Origin: Promethearchaeota archaeon
GTDB lineage: Archaea > Asgardarchaeota > Lokiarchaeia > Sigynarchaeales > SOKP01
Length of the DNA: 42,421 bases
Reading direction: 5' to 3'
NCBI GenBank assembly: GCA_019894875.1
Contig: JAGXNR010000017.1
Location: 1-42,421, forward strand
A program made the translations under genes and the position numbers. How positions within the stretch are numbered: the stretch's first letter is position 1; every line of letters starts with the position of its first letter. The notes under the pieces were generated by a model. That model did not search any database. It saw only the letters and a list, made by a program, of their open reading frames with translations, and was not told the DNA's origin. Below, in pieces: positions 1-9,178 of this stretch.

Positions 1-129
1 TCCTAAATATTGCATAATTTTCTTGTAGGATTCTCCCAGTAGCTGAGGTAGTTGTTGTATTGAGGTTATTGTACGTATAGATAAAACGGGTTGAGCATCT
101 CTTTCTATTTCTTCACAATTATACGACAT
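1..129 (-). CDS. GyrI-like small-molecule-binding protein, N-terminal part only
   Basis: Only the first 43 codons lie in the window; the gene runs off the left edge. The ATG is at 129. The visible residues contain a segment of the type VLSIRTITSIQQLPQLLG followed by ESYKKIMQYLG, which is the usual opening of GyrI-like / AraC effector-binding domains: a first beta strand, then a helix after LPQLLGE. Proteins of this family bind small amphipathic ligands or act as multidrug sensors. No helix-turn-helix precedes the domain here, so it is likely a stand-alone binding protein. A second, differently built GyrI-like gene lies at 26055-26543. The family call rests on a short stretch. Confidence 0.6.
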   Translation of the reverse strand, partial: MSYNCEEIERDAQPVLSIRTITSIQQLPQLLGESYKKIMQYLG

Positions 130-255
130 TTGACTATCCCTTTTTTTGGATATTGTTTTTATTAATTTGGTTTTAAGAAGTAAGAAGATGGAAAAATTAA
201 TATGAATAACTAATAATTATTAAATTTGAAAATAAAGAAATTTGAGATATCAATT

Positions 256-633
256 ATGTATCGAATCGAGAAAATTGGGGAGAATAAGTTTTATATAAAA
301 GCGTTAGGCTTATTTCCACCACCCGTTGCCAAGCGTTTCATAAAAGATTTTAGAAAAAAGACAAAAAAATTAGAAAAATTCTCGGTAATTGTTGATGGTT
401 TAGAGGTTATTTTCCTTAACCTTGAATCGTTTGAAATTATATTAGATTTCCTTAAAGAAAATAACGAGAGGTTGGAAAGATCTTCCTGGATTATTTCTAA
501 AAATCCTCCATTAGATAAAGAAATCGCAGTTCTTCTGGAAAGAGCAGATTCCCCTAAACGGAAAATTGTGGGAACACTTGAAGAAGCAAAGGAATGGATT
601 GGAGTTAATGATATAATAATAATACGAGATTAA
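256..633 (+). CDS. Small STAS/SpoIIAA-like hypothetical protein
   Basis: A 125-residue soluble protein counted from the ATG at 256. The frame is open back to a TTG at 226, but those ten extra residues add little and the conserved-looking part begins MYRIEKIGENKF. The pattern is alternating beta/alpha. A strand IVDGLEVIFL is followed by a helix, then a strand with WIISKNPPLDKE, a positively charged SPKRKIV stretch and a terminal helix EEAKEWIG. This resembles STAS/SEC14- or SpoIIAA-like alpha/beta folds, in which a DG motif sits at the edge of the sheet. No serine equivalent to the phosphorylation site of anti-sigma antagonists is evident. The role is unknown; the fold assignment is an inference. 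Confidence 0.6.
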   Translation: MYRIEKIGENKFYIKALGLFPPPVAKRFIKDFRKKTKKLEKFSVIVDGLEVIFLNLESFEIILDFLKENNERLERSSWIISKNPPLDKEIAVLLERADSPKRKIVGTLEEAKEWIGVNDIIIIRD

Positions 634-667
634 TACTACTAATTAATATAAAAGATTTAGTCTGATT

Positions 668-1867
668 TTAATCATCTGTATTTACTAAAAAATAATTTGC
701 TTGAAATGAAGAACTATTTCTTAATTCCAAGTTAAAAATATAACCCTCATATTGTTTATTTTTAGTTTTTAAAATTGGAGTAAACATATAACTTTTATTT
801 TGTTTTCGATGGCTTCTTTTCTTATTGTTATGCAGTTGAATATTGTAAAGATTATGTCTTAAATAATAACCGAGTTCTCTTGCTTTGTTCCTATTTTGAT
901 TCTTGTGAGCAGATAAACCAACACTAGGCAATTCTCCTAAGTTGATTAAAATAAAATAAATTTGATTAACCAATTCAAAAGAGGTTGTATTTCCAATAAT
1001 AATCCCTCTAGAACTACAAACCCAACCATCACCTTTCAACCAACTATTTATAAGCTCACTTAATAATTCCTCTGAAGCAGATAACAAGAAGGGATGAATT
1101 CTCTTTCTAGAGGATCCCGTGTTAAATAAGCAAAATATAAATTCTCCCAATTGAGTATTATAAAAATTAATACGATATGCATTTCTTTCAGAGATTCTAA
1201 TTACTTTAGGTTTAATATCAAATATTTCTTCCCCATAGCAAATAATATCATTTAATAAAACAATTTCATCAATCCCAATAGTAAATGAAACACCCCTACA
1301 CTTTTGTTTATATCTTTTATCAGACGAAAATAATATCATTCCTTCAGCAAGATAATATCCAAACCATCTGAAGAGTTGCCTTGTAAAAGGTATAATATCA
1401 GGAATTTTCATACGAATATTATTTGAAAACGTTTTTACAAATTCTTCGGTTTTTATTAAAGAATTTTTTTTTACTTGATGATGTTTCGGAATCAGAAGGT
1501 AATCACCATTTTTTAGTTGCCCACTGCTAAGAATTTCAATATTTTTTTCAAATACTCCCAGATTTATCTTATTATACTTTTTACGACAATAATCTCGAAT
1601 TTCTTTTCGAATCACATAAAATTTTTGATTTTCTGTTGAATTTACATTGAAAACTTGACCTGTACATCTAATTTCCTTAATAATTCCCCTATACATAACT
1701 TTTTTAACATCTTGTACTTGATCTGTTTTAGATGAATTAACAAATATTTCATCTCCTGCGTTTATCTCTGAAATTGATTTTGAATCATAATCCCCCAGAA
1801 TTACTTTAATATCTGATGGAAAACCCTTATAATGGGTATTTTTTGAAATTTTAGGAAAATTGTTCAT
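668..1867 (-). CDS. Free-standing intein-like Hint/LAGLIDADG protein, splicing residues lost
   Basis: Reads as an intein without exteins: 399 residues from the ATG at 1867. A TTG at 1927 would add 20 hydrophobic residues (numbering below uses that 419-residue form). The N-terminal splicing block is recognisable (GFPSDIKVILGDYDSKSISE, then AGDEIFV), but the catalytic Cys1 position is Gly35. Block B reads TENQ at 98-101 where TxxH is expected. The end reads GYIFNLEL...NYFLVNTDD, matching blocks F and G but with Val-Asn instead of His-Asn and only TDD afterwards. Between them lie two LAGLIDADG-type helices, FGYYLAEGMI (189-198) and INSWLKGDGWV (293-303), with acidic residues E195 and D300. So splicing should be dead while the homing endonuclease could still work. 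It follows a type IIG enzyme on the same strand, 178 bases away from the ATG. Confidence 0.75.
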   Translation of the reverse strand: MNNFPKISKNTHYKGFPSDIKVILGDYDSKSISEINAGDEIFVNSSKTDQVQDVKKVMYRGIIKEIRCTGQVFNVNSTENQKFYVIRKEIRDYCRKKYNKINLGVFEKNIEILSSGQLKNGDYLLIPKHHQVKKNSLIKTEEFVKTFSNNIRMKIPDIIPFTRQLFRWFGYYLAEGMILFSSDKRYKQKCRGVSFTIGIDEIVLLNDIICYGEEIFDIKPKVIRISERNAYRINFYNTQLGEFIFCLFNTGSSRKRIHPFLLSASEELLSELINSWLKGDGWVCSSRGIIIGNTTSFELVNQIYFILINLGELPSVGLSAHKNQNRNKARELGYYLRHNLYNIQLHNNKKRSHRKQNKSYMFTPILKTKNKQYEGYIFNLELRNSSSFQANYFLVNTDD

Positions 1868-2045
1868 ATTGTGTAGTAAAAAATGATTAGCAACAATATA
1901 AATTAAGAAAGAGTGATAATTTTTCAACGAACAGTTCCAAACATCATAGGAACTTCTGTAAATATCAAAATATTTAAAACTGTCTAATATTTGTAAACAT
2001 AAGAGAATTTGTATATATTTAGATTGTCAGATTTTGAATTATTAT

Positions 2046-5000
2046 TTAATAATATAATTTTGACATTTTTTCAGATATATAATCAATAATTAATGTCTTT
2101 TCTTCCTCTGTTACATCATATAAATTATAAATGAATTCATTTAATTGATTAACTTTTTCATCAATATTTTCGTTCTTTTTTTCTAATTTAATAATATCTG
2201 AAACGATCTGTTCAATAATTTTAATTTGATTAAGTTTAACATCATCTAAAGATCCTCTTCGCAGAATAATAGGCAAATTTTTTAAAAATGTTGATCCAAT
2301 CTCAATTTCTTGTTCTTTTTTCTTACCCATAATATCAATAAAATATCGCATTAAGTTAGAATTAAGCACAGCGGTTAAATATTTCAAAGAAAATGCGGTA
2401 ACTTTCTTTTTTGTTATAAAATAAGTATTATCAATACAAGTTTTATTATCTTCATAAGTAAAGTTATATACTAATCTTGGTATTCTGTATCCTATATATA
2501 TCACTTCATCAAATTTATCAATATTTTTTTCACTTTCCTTTTTAATTTCAATCAAATCTACTTTGGATATGTTATTTGATAATAGGTATCTCTTTAGTTG
2601 ACTATCCTTCCAAGCTTTTTCTTTATTATGGATCACAACAACATATTTGCTAATTAAGGGTTCAACACAAAATTTTCGCACTTCACCCATTTTACGATAT
2701 TTCCTTAAGTATTCTTCGGGAATTTGTTTAGGTTTATCATCAAATATTAAAATAGGCTTGTGTTTCCTTCTAAATGAATTTGTATATTGATTACAGTTAT
2801 AATCATCACCTAATTTTGTTTTAATTTTCTTAATTTTCATAAAAAGTTCTTTATGCAATTTAGGAGTAAATGCCCAATTTTCATCATTTTTCCAATTTCC
2901 CAGATCAAATTCTCCGGCTTTTTCTAAATAATCATTTAAATCAAGATTTTTTAATTCCTTTGCAAAATCCTCATTAAATAAAAAAACTTCAAAAAAATTT
3001 CGATTCCTTGAAGGTTGTTTTTTTGTATAACATAGAATTGAATTATGAATATCCACTCCTTTAAACAATAATTGTTCCCTGAAGTCAATAATTTTTAATA
3101 ATTTTACCCGTTCCTTAAAAAACTTCTTCAAATAATTAGAATAGGCAGATTCCAGCCAATAACGAGATGTAATAAAGCTAAAATATCCCCCCTCTCTTAA
3201 CAACTCATAACTACGCACAGTAAAATCATAATGTATATCACCTTGACCATGGTGATAATTTTTTAATATTCCTAATTTCCCAATTATCTTCTGTTCCAAT
3301 TTAGGGGCAGAAGTTATTCTAAAATATGGTGGGTTTCCAATTACAATATCAAAACCATTCTTTTTTTCAAAAACTTCTGAAAATTCCATAATCCAATGAA
3401 AAATATCAAAGGATTTCAAGTCCTCAGTATTCAATCTTACTTTTTCTTTCGATAAATCATTCACAAACGCTACATTTAGTTTTTCATTAAAATCCTTAGT
3501 TAATTTATCAATATCTTTTTTTAAGTTCTTCTGTTTAATTGGATCTTCTATTGAATAATACTGTTTTATTATTTCATTTCTTTCTAAAAAAATATCTATT
3601 AAATTACTCTTCTTAACCCACGAACTGATATCTATAGGGTCTATTTTAATAGTCTCCGTATTAGTATACCCAATTAATGAATTCCCTTTTCTTATATTGA
3701 AATCAATGTTAGGTAATGGCTCTGGCGCCTGTTTTTCAATAATCCATAACCATAATCTTAACTTACAGATATCTACTGCAGGTTCCTTTATATCAATCCC
3801 ATATAAATTGTTTTGAATAATTTCCTTTTTAATACTGTAATCGGATTCTGATAATTCAATTTTCTTTGATATGTCCTTTCTGATATTGAATAATGTATTT
3901 CCACAACTTAATAGAAATGCACCAGATCCAACAGCAGGATCACATATTTTTAGTGGTTTAATAATCTTTATGTATATCTTTTTTAGAATTAATGTATCAA
4001 GATCAAATATATCTTTAAAATTGTCAATATACCTCCACTGATTATCTTCTCTTTTCTTTAAAAATTCACTAACTTGATTTTTTACATAAGCTTCAATAAT
4101 TTCTTTTGCCATGTATTCTGTAATTACTTGTGGTGTATAATATACCCCACTTTCTTTTCTATCTTCAATTGTTTTTTCTAATATGTGTCCTAAAATTTCA
4201 GGATCAATTGTATTATCAATCTTAAAATTGTTCTCTAAATCTTCGTACTCTTTTCTGAAATTAAAAGTTCTAAGGAATTGTATAGCATGAACAAAAGATT
4301 TTCTTTGAACTTTCAATCCCTTACCATCAATCTCTTTTTTTCTAAATAAATCTCCATTTAGGAAGGGTATATTCTCATAGATTTTAGGGATGTTTTCTCT
4401 CAAATTTAACGGAGTGTTTAATGTTTCAAAAAATAATTGATTTATTCTGTTGTAAAAATCTTCAGGTTCAGTACTTTTCAAAAAATTAAGGATATCATCC
4501 TTTATAATTCCATATTCAGATAATATTCTTATAAAAATCAAACGTGTGAAATTTAATCTAATAAAATCCTTCTTTTCTTGTTCTGTTGAAGCAAATGAGA
4601 CATTATTTAGAAGAGAATCTTCCTTAGTAATTCTTTTTCTATTATTTTCTTTATCTATATATTCTCCCCCATAAATTAACGCAACATACCATTTATAGAA
4701 TTTTTCAGTAATATCTATAGCTTCTTCTATAGGTTTTTCATGAATTTTTTCAGCGTTATAAACATTTTCCATTAATTTTAATGCTTCTTTTACTGTAAGT
4801 TCTTGCTCAACAACTCTTATTTCTTCTTTTATTTTTTGTGTTTTTATTGAAATCCATTTCTTACCATTTGTTACCAATGCATTATTATAATTTCCAATAT
4901 TTATATCAGATATCCAAAGTTTTGCTTGATTTACGCCATGCTCTTTTCTAGCTCTTAAATCTTCATTAAATGGTTCCCATTCAATAAGTAAATTATTATT

Positions 5001-5303
5001 TATGCTTAAATCTTTTGAAGCTATAGAGGCGTCTGGCTTCTTTAATTTCCCTAGACTCGTTTTTTTATGAATTTCAGCATGAAGCTCTACATTAGGGAGA
5101 AAATTTTTAATTTGGGGTTCAAGTTTATTTCTTGTATATGATTCAGGATCACTTTCAATAATCAAAAATCTTGACTCTAATGCCTTACCATCCTTTATCT
5201 GCTTATATTTTTCTAATTTGACACCTTTCAAAATGGCACTTTGAAAGATATCGATAATCTTTTCATTTGATAAATCATTGTAATTAAAAACTTGACTCGC
5301 CAT
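2046..5303 (-). CDS. Type IIG restriction-modification enzyme (Eco57I-like, N6-adenine methylase)
   Basis: A 1,085-residue single-chain endonuclease-methyltransferase. Residues about 40-155 form a nuclease-like domain with PD at 90-91 and an IEWEP motif at 107-111, a PD-(D/E)XK-type arrangement in which the usual final Lys is not obvious. The methylase core follows: GVYYTPQVITEYM (386-398), AdoMet motif I DPAVGSGAF (455-463) and motif IV GNPPY (656-660), typical of gamma-class N6-adenine methylases. The remaining 420 residues include a TaqI-like C-terminal specificity region and end in a coiled coil. Such enzymes cut near an asymmetric site and methylate the same site, so no separate partner is needed, and none is seen. 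The ATG is at 5303. The gene appears intact. Codon use is very AT-rich like its surroundings. Confidence 0.88.
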   Translation of the reverse strand: MASQVFNYNDLSNEKIIDIFQSAILKGVKLEKYKQIKDGKALESRFLIIESDPESYTRNKLEPQIKNFLPNVELHAEIHKKTSLGKLKKPDASIASKDLSINNNLLIEWEPFNEDLRARKEHGVNQAKLWISDINIGNYNNALVTNGKKWISIKTQKIKEEIRVVEQELTVKEALKLMENVYNAEKIHEKPIEEAIDITEKFYKWYVALIYGGEYIDKENNRKRITKEDSLLNNVSFASTEQEKKDFIRLNFTRLIFIRILSEYGIIKDDILNFLKSTEPEDFYNRINQLFFETLNTPLNLRENIPKIYENIPFLNGDLFRKKEIDGKGLKVQRKSFVHAIQFLRTFNFRKEYEDLENNFKIDNTIDPEILGHILEKTIEDRKESGVYYTPQVITEYMAKEIIEAYVKNQVSEFLKKREDNQWRYIDNFKDIFDLDTLILKKIYIKIIKPLKICDPAVGSGAFLLSCGNTLFNIRKDISKKIELSESDYSIKKEIIQNNLYGIDIKEPAVDICKLRLWLWIIEKQAPEPLPNIDFNIRKGNSLIGYTNTETIKIDPIDISSWVKKSNLIDIFLERNEIIKQYYSIEDPIKQKNLKKDIDKLTKDFNEKLNVAFVNDLSKEKVRLNTEDLKSFDIFHWIMEFSEVFEKKNGFDIVIGNPPYFRITSAPKLEQKIIGKLGILKNYHHGQGDIHYDFTVRSYELLREGGYFSFITSRYWLESAYSNYLKKFFKERVKLLKIIDFREQLLFKGVDIHNSILCYTKKQPSRNRNFFEVFLFNEDFAKELKNLDLNDYLEKAGEFDLGNWKNDENWAFTPKLHKELFMKIKKIKTKLGDDYNCNQYTNSFRRKHKPILIFDDKPKQIPEEYLRKYRKMGEVRKFCVEPLISKYVVVIHNKEKAWKDSQLKRYLLSNNISKVDLIEIKKESEKNIDKFDEVIYIGYRIPRLVYNFTYEDNKTCIDNTYFITKKKVTAFSLKYLTAVLNSNLMRYFIDIMGKKKEQEIEIGSTFLKNLPIILRRGSLDDVKLNQIKIIEQIVSDIIKLEKKNENIDEKVNQLNEFIYNLYDVTEEEKTLIIDYISEKMSKLYY

Positions 5304-5469
5304 TCGAAACCTTAAATTTTAAATTTTCCTTCAGGATATTTTAAATGTATTAATTAGTAAATTATGTACTAAAAATATGTAAAAAATTATGTGATATATA
5401 GATAAGACATATTTGTTAAAATTTTTTCAAATAGTTAAGAAGAAAATTAAACTAAATCGGTATTAAAAG

Positions 5470-5853
5470 ATGAGTAAAGAACGATTAAATAAGAATTTCT
5501 TGGATGAATTTAAGGATTATGATTTTTCAAAGATTCAAGAGGATAAAATCTATCTGGTAGGATCTATTCGCTTTAAGGATTATTTTATCAAAATTGAATC
5601 GATTTTACAGATTTTATTTAAAAAAATTGTATACATTTGTTCGGTTGATGGATTGTTAAACAAGAAAAAGTTTTCTCCAAGAGAATGGGAGAGCTTGCAA
5701 GAAATCGCGTTGAGAAAGTTGGAAGAACAAGACGCAATATTAGTTTTAAATGTAGATAATTATATAGGTGAACATTCTAAAGAGGAAATCGTAATATTTG
5801 AAACGAAATATAAAAAGCCAATATATTACCTAACCGAATTAAAGAGGAATTAG
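5470..5853 (+). CDS. Nucleoside 2-deoxyribosyltransferase-like protein
   Basis: A 127-residue protein matching the small Rossmann-like family related to nucleoside 2-deoxyribosyltransferases. The opening strand IYLVGSIRFKDYF parallels the family's CGSxRF motif. In the middle W and LQEIALRKLEEQDAILVLN place a helix before a strand, and the signature NVDNYIGEHSKEEI carries the YIGE(S/H)xxxEI nucleotide-site motif. A last strand KPIYYL closes the domain. Family members hydrolyse or transfer N-glycosidic bonds of nucleotides; some are linked to phage defence or nucleotide signalling. The first residue of the usual CGS triad is Val here. It diverges from the restriction enzyme at 5303 with 166 bases between them, and may belong to the same accessory segment. 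Confidence 0.7.
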   Translation: MSKERLNKNFLDEFKDYDFSKIQEDKIYLVGSIRFKDYFIKIESILQILFKKIVYICSVDGLLNKKKFSPREWESLQEIALRKLEEQDAILVLNVDNYIGEHSKEEIVIFETKYKKPIYYLTELKRN

Positions 5854-5932
5854 AGAACAATCGATAGCTTTTTAAAAAAATATATCTCAAATACTCAAAA
5901 ATGGCAAGAAAATCATTAATTTTGTAATCCCA

Positions 5933-5942
5933 TTTTTTTTTT
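5933..5942 (+). terminator. Poly-T terminator
   Basis: Ten consecutive T on the plus strand, 79 bases after the stop of the deoxyribosyltransferase-like gene and just ahead of the next gene. Archaeal RNA polymerase terminates at such runs without needing a hairpin. Confidence 0.55.
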
Positions 5943-6008
5943 AAGAACTTACTAACATTTAGATATAAGCTATTAATAGGAAAAATTACTCAAGGGTTTA
6001 AACGCAAA

Positions 6009-6989
6009 ATGGAATTGTTCCAAGTTTTTTGGGACGAAGGGAAACATCTCTTTTTAGAATTTAAAAAGGACGAAAAGGAGAATCAAATTCTTCTTCCGGA
6101 AGAAATAAAGCGTTTAAACTTAAAATTTGATATATCGAAATCGTTAAGAAAAGAGGATCATTCTAATCAACCCCCATACTTAGTATCGATAAAAAAACTT
6201 TATTATTCTAATGAATGTCTTTGTTTTTCAATCGATTTAAACGAGATCTATGGTTATGATGATTTACAAATTAGAGTATTAAGATTAAATATATTTCTAT
6301 ATTCTGGCCAACGTTTTGAATATACATTTCAAGAAAAGTTTAATGTATCAGACATTTGGGTAAATGAAGACTGTTATACAGGATTTGAGCTAATTACTTT
6401 AGGAGTAAAAAGAAACCAACAAAATACTTTCACAAGAGAGAAATTCTATAAGACGGTTAAAACAGATCCTAACCAAAACAAACATGAAAGCACCGTTATT
6501 TATGAAAAGAATAGTATCAAAAGTATATCCGTTGATGAATCAATAGTCTCAATGATTAGGGAAAGTAACAACACTTTGAAAAGCATAGAACAACATCTAA
6601 AAAATTTAAATTTAACTCTTCAAAACGTATCACTGACAAATAATTCTTATACTTCAACACCTCGTCTTCCTAATAGAGATTCTGGTCCTGGGATCGAAAG
6701 GATAAAAGGATCATCAACTCCAAGTTTAATCCAAGGTCAAATATCCTCCGGAAAATTAATGGTAATCAAAGAAATGAAAACAATTTTTAGTCAGAATATT
6801 GATAAGAATTCAAACTTTAATATTAAAGATATTTTGAAGCCTTTAACTGAGGAAGAACTTACTGAGATGATGATAGATGATGAGATTTTAAAAGAAAAAG
6901 AGGAAGAAGCAATCAATAACCAAATAAAGAGATTTAAGAAAGAACAAGAGAAAGTAGTTAAATTTGAGAAATTGAAAAAACCGAAATAA
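6009..6989 (+). CDS. Hypothetical protein with beta-rich N-terminus and charged C-terminus
   Basis: I do not recognise this 326-residue protein. Residues 1-150 look like a compact beta-rich domain (YLVSIKKLYYSNECLCFSID, LRLNIFLYSGQRFEYTFQE) with aromatic residues spread along predicted strands. Residues 150-250 are polar, rich in Ser, Thr and Asn, and include a helix (SIVSMIRESNNTLKSIEQHL). The last 80 residues are highly charged and helical, ending in lysines. No signal peptide, membrane segment or catalytic motif is seen. It starts at ATG 6009 and stands alone between a terminator and the GPN GTPase gene. Confidence 0.7.
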   Translation: MELFQVFWDEGKHLFLEFKKDEKENQILLPEEIKRLNLKFDISKSLRKEDHSNQPPYLVSIKKLYYSNECLCFSIDLNEIYGYDDLQIRVLRLNIFLYSGQRFEYTFQEKFNVSDIWVNEDCYTGFELITLGVKRNQQNTFTREKFYKTVKTDPNQNKHESTVIYEKNSIKSISVDESIVSMIRESNNTLKSIEQHLKNLNLTLQNVSLTNNSYTSTPRLPNRDSGPGIERIKGSSTPSLIQGQISSGKLMVIKEMKTIFSQNIDKNSNFNIKDILKPLTEEELTEMMIDDEILKEKEEEAINNQIKRFKKEQEKVVKFEKLKKPK

Positions 6990-7093
6990 AGAGATAATTT
7001 TTCAATTGAATAACGTTAACTGAGTAACAAATCTTTAATTAATTTCTAATATTGGATATCAAGAGCTAATATATTCAATAGAGGTTATTCAAA

Positions 7094-7870
7094 ATTTTAT
7101 TAAATTATATCATAGGTACAGCGGGAAGTGGCAAGAGTACTCTAACTGGGGAATTAAAAGAATATATTGTAAACAGGGATTCAAAAACTTCCGTCATTAC
7201 AATGAATTTAGATCCTGGTGTAAAAACTATCCCGTATGTACCGGATATTGACATTAGAGATTATATTATTTTAGAAGAAGTAATGGAGAAATACGAATTA
7301 GGACCAAATGGGGGCATGATTTTAGCCTCGGATCTGATGGTCAATTATTTAGATGATTTAAAAGACGAAATTGATGAATATAACCCGGATTGGATAATTG
7401 TTGATACTGCAGGACAACTAGAATTATTTGCTTTTAGAGAAACTGGACCATTAATAGCTAGTGCTTTAGGATTTGGAGATGTCCAAAGAGCTGTTTGTTT
7501 TCTATTCGATTCAAATTTCGTTCTCAGACCTAATGGTTTTATATCAACCTTACTCTTAGCAGCTTCTGTTCAATTTCGATTTAGGAACATCTCACAATTA
7601 AATATATTATCTAAAGTTGACATTATTGATGAGGACCAAATTGAAATGGTTGTTAATTGGAGTCAAGACTTCAAAGCATTAGAAGATTCAACAAATGTAA
7701 GAGAAAAAGGATTGATTAGAGAATTATCTATGTTGCTTTCAGAAGTTTTTATCCAAATGGGGTCAACAAGCGAATTAGTTCCTTGTTCAGTCAAAGAAGA
7801 TAATGGGTTAAATATGCTATTTGGGCACTTGCAAAGAGTTTTTGATTCTGATGAATCAAGTTATTATTGA
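7094..7870 (+). CDS. GPN-loop GTPase, apparent ATT start
   Basis: An archaeal GPN-loop GTPase, a SIMIBI-class dimeric GTPase whose eukaryotic relatives (GPN1-3) help assemble RNA polymerase II. The first ATG (7202) lies after the P-loop and cannot be the start. Reading the same frame upstream gives IIGTAGSGKST, the essential Walker A. The frame is closed by TAG at 7079 and contains no ATG, GTG or TTG before the P-loop. ATT at 7094 sits 8 bases after GAGGT (7081-7085), a good Shine-Dalgarno site, and gives MLLNYIIGTAGSGKST. Counting from it (258 residues, near the family's about 250): P-loop 8-16, GPN motif 70-72, DTAGQ 104-108, SKVD 173-176 and PCSVKED 230-236. All G motifs are present. Confidence 0.88.
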   Translation: MLLNYIIGTAGSGKSTLTGELKEYIVNRDSKTSVITMNLDPGVKTIPYVPDIDIRDYIILEEVMEKYELGPNGGMILASDLMVNYLDDLKDEIDEYNPDWIIVDTAGQLELFAFRETGPLIASALGFGDVQRAVCFLFDSNFVLRPNGFISTLLLAASVQFRFRNISQLNILSKVDIIDEDQIEMVVNWSQDFKALEDSTNVREKGLIRELSMLLSEVFIQMGSTSELVPCSVKEDNGLNMLFGHLQRVFDSDESSYY

Positions 7871-7919
7871 TTAAAATAAGATCTAAAAATAAATAAATTT
7901 AAAAGTTTATTGAAAGGGT

Positions 7920-9017
7920 ATGAAGATTATCGGACCAATAGCAGGTGTTGGCTCAAGATTAAAACCTTTTACATTCAGTAAACCGAAAACTTTCTTAAGT
8001 ATAGCAGGAAAAACAGTACTAGATCATATTCTTGAGAAATTCAGCAATACTTTTGATCATACTACTGAGTTGATCTTAATTGTGGGGCATAAAAAAAGAC
8101 AAATTATTAACCATGTAGAAAACAATTATAAAGATAAGTTTAAACTCATATTTATTGAACAACTTCCGAGGGGATATTTAGATGGTGTACCATTTTTTGG
8201 TGGATTGGGTGAAGCTGTTTATTTATCAAATGTAAGATTCAAGCAGCATGATTTTAAAACTAAAGAACAAGACAAGAGAGAAGGGTCACTTATCTTTTTA
8301 GGAGATATGATTCCTGTTGATGAATATTCTTATATCATGTATCGATATTTCGAATCTGAATTAGATGGAATTATTACAGTAATGGAAGTCCCTAATGAAG
8401 ATGCGAGTTCATACGGGATTGTAACTGTTGATAAGGATTCGATTATACAAAACCTTGTTGAAAAACCGAAAGATTTTATTTCAAATTTAGCGATTGCTGG
8501 CATCTATGCCTTTTCTAATTCGACAACTCTCGCTCTTTTTAAAATAATTAAAGGTTATCTAGATAAGAGTTCGGAAAATAAAAAAGAAATATATTTAACA
8601 CAAAGTCTACAAGATCTCGTGAACCAAGGTTTTAAAATCGCTGCTGTTCAATTAAAAAACGGGATTCTTGATTTCGGTAGACCTTCTGAATTACTAAATG
8701 GGAATAGATATCTGCTGAAGCATAATTCCGTTAAAAGTGAAGATTTTCGAAAGTTTAACATAACAGTTGATCGCTCATTTATAAAAAATCCTGTTTTTAT
8801 TGGTGAAAATACTGAAATTATAAATTCTGTCATCGGCCCCTTCGTATCTTTAGGAAAAAATTCAATAATCGAGAATTGCATCTTAGATAACAGTGTTGTT
8901 GAAGAAAGAGCGGATCTACAAGGTATCATCTCAAGTAACTCAATTATAGGATGTGATGTAAAGATTGAGAATATTAGTAAAGACAATTTAATTATTGGAG
9001 ATAAAAGCAACACCTAA
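7920..9017 (+). CDS. Sugar-1-phosphate nucleotidyltransferase with left-handed beta-helix tail
   Basis: A 365-residue member of the NTP_transferase family (RmlA/GlmU/GMPP type), which makes NDP-sugars from NTP and a sugar 1-phosphate. The start IAGVGSRLKPFTFSKPK (residues 7-23) is the nucleotide-binding GxGxRLxPxTxxxPK loop. FLGDM is the metal-binding Asp region, and LVEKP and AGIYAF are the usual sugar-site strands. From about residue 285 the sequence turns into hexapeptide repeats (VFIGENTEI, SVIGPFVSLG, SIIENCIL and so on), a left-handed beta-helix. The substrate cannot be read from sequence. Unusual for the family is an insertion around residues 75-115. It follows the GPN GTPase by 49 bases and may share its transcript. 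Confidence 0.85.
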   Translation: MKIIGPIAGVGSRLKPFTFSKPKTFLSIAGKTVLDHILEKFSNTFDHTTELILIVGHKKRQIINHVENNYKDKFKLIFIEQLPRGYLDGVPFFGGLGEAVYLSNVRFKQHDFKTKEQDKREGSLIFLGDMIPVDEYSYIMYRYFESELDGIITVMEVPNEDASSYGIVTVDKDSIIQNLVEKPKDFISNLAIAGIYAFSNSTTLALFKIIKGYLDKSSENKKEIYLTQSLQDLVNQGFKIAAVQLKNGILDFGRPSELLNGNRYLLKHNSVKSEDFRKFNITVDRSFIKNPVFIGENTEIINSVIGPFVSLGKNSIIENCILDNSVVEERADLQGIISSNSIIGCDVKIENISKDNLIIGDKSNT

Positions 9018-9178
9018 TCAAATTCCTCATTAATAACTATTAAAGTTGAAACTATAAGATGGAAAAGTTCTGTATAATATAGTTAAATATTAATTTTAGA
9101 AAGATTAAAATAGTAATTAATAACTTCAAGATTTTGACTATATTAGAAATTTAATTCACACTTTTCTCATTATTAATT

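Noticed and set aside
7202..7870. Reading frame beginning at ATG 7202 as the GPN GTPase start
   Set aside because: It would omit the P-loop, which lies in the same frame just upstream; the longer form from ATT 7094 restores a complete enzyme.
8648..9013. Long minus-strand frame opposite the nucleotidyltransferase
   Set aside because: Antisense shadow of the hexapeptide-repeat coding part; no family features.
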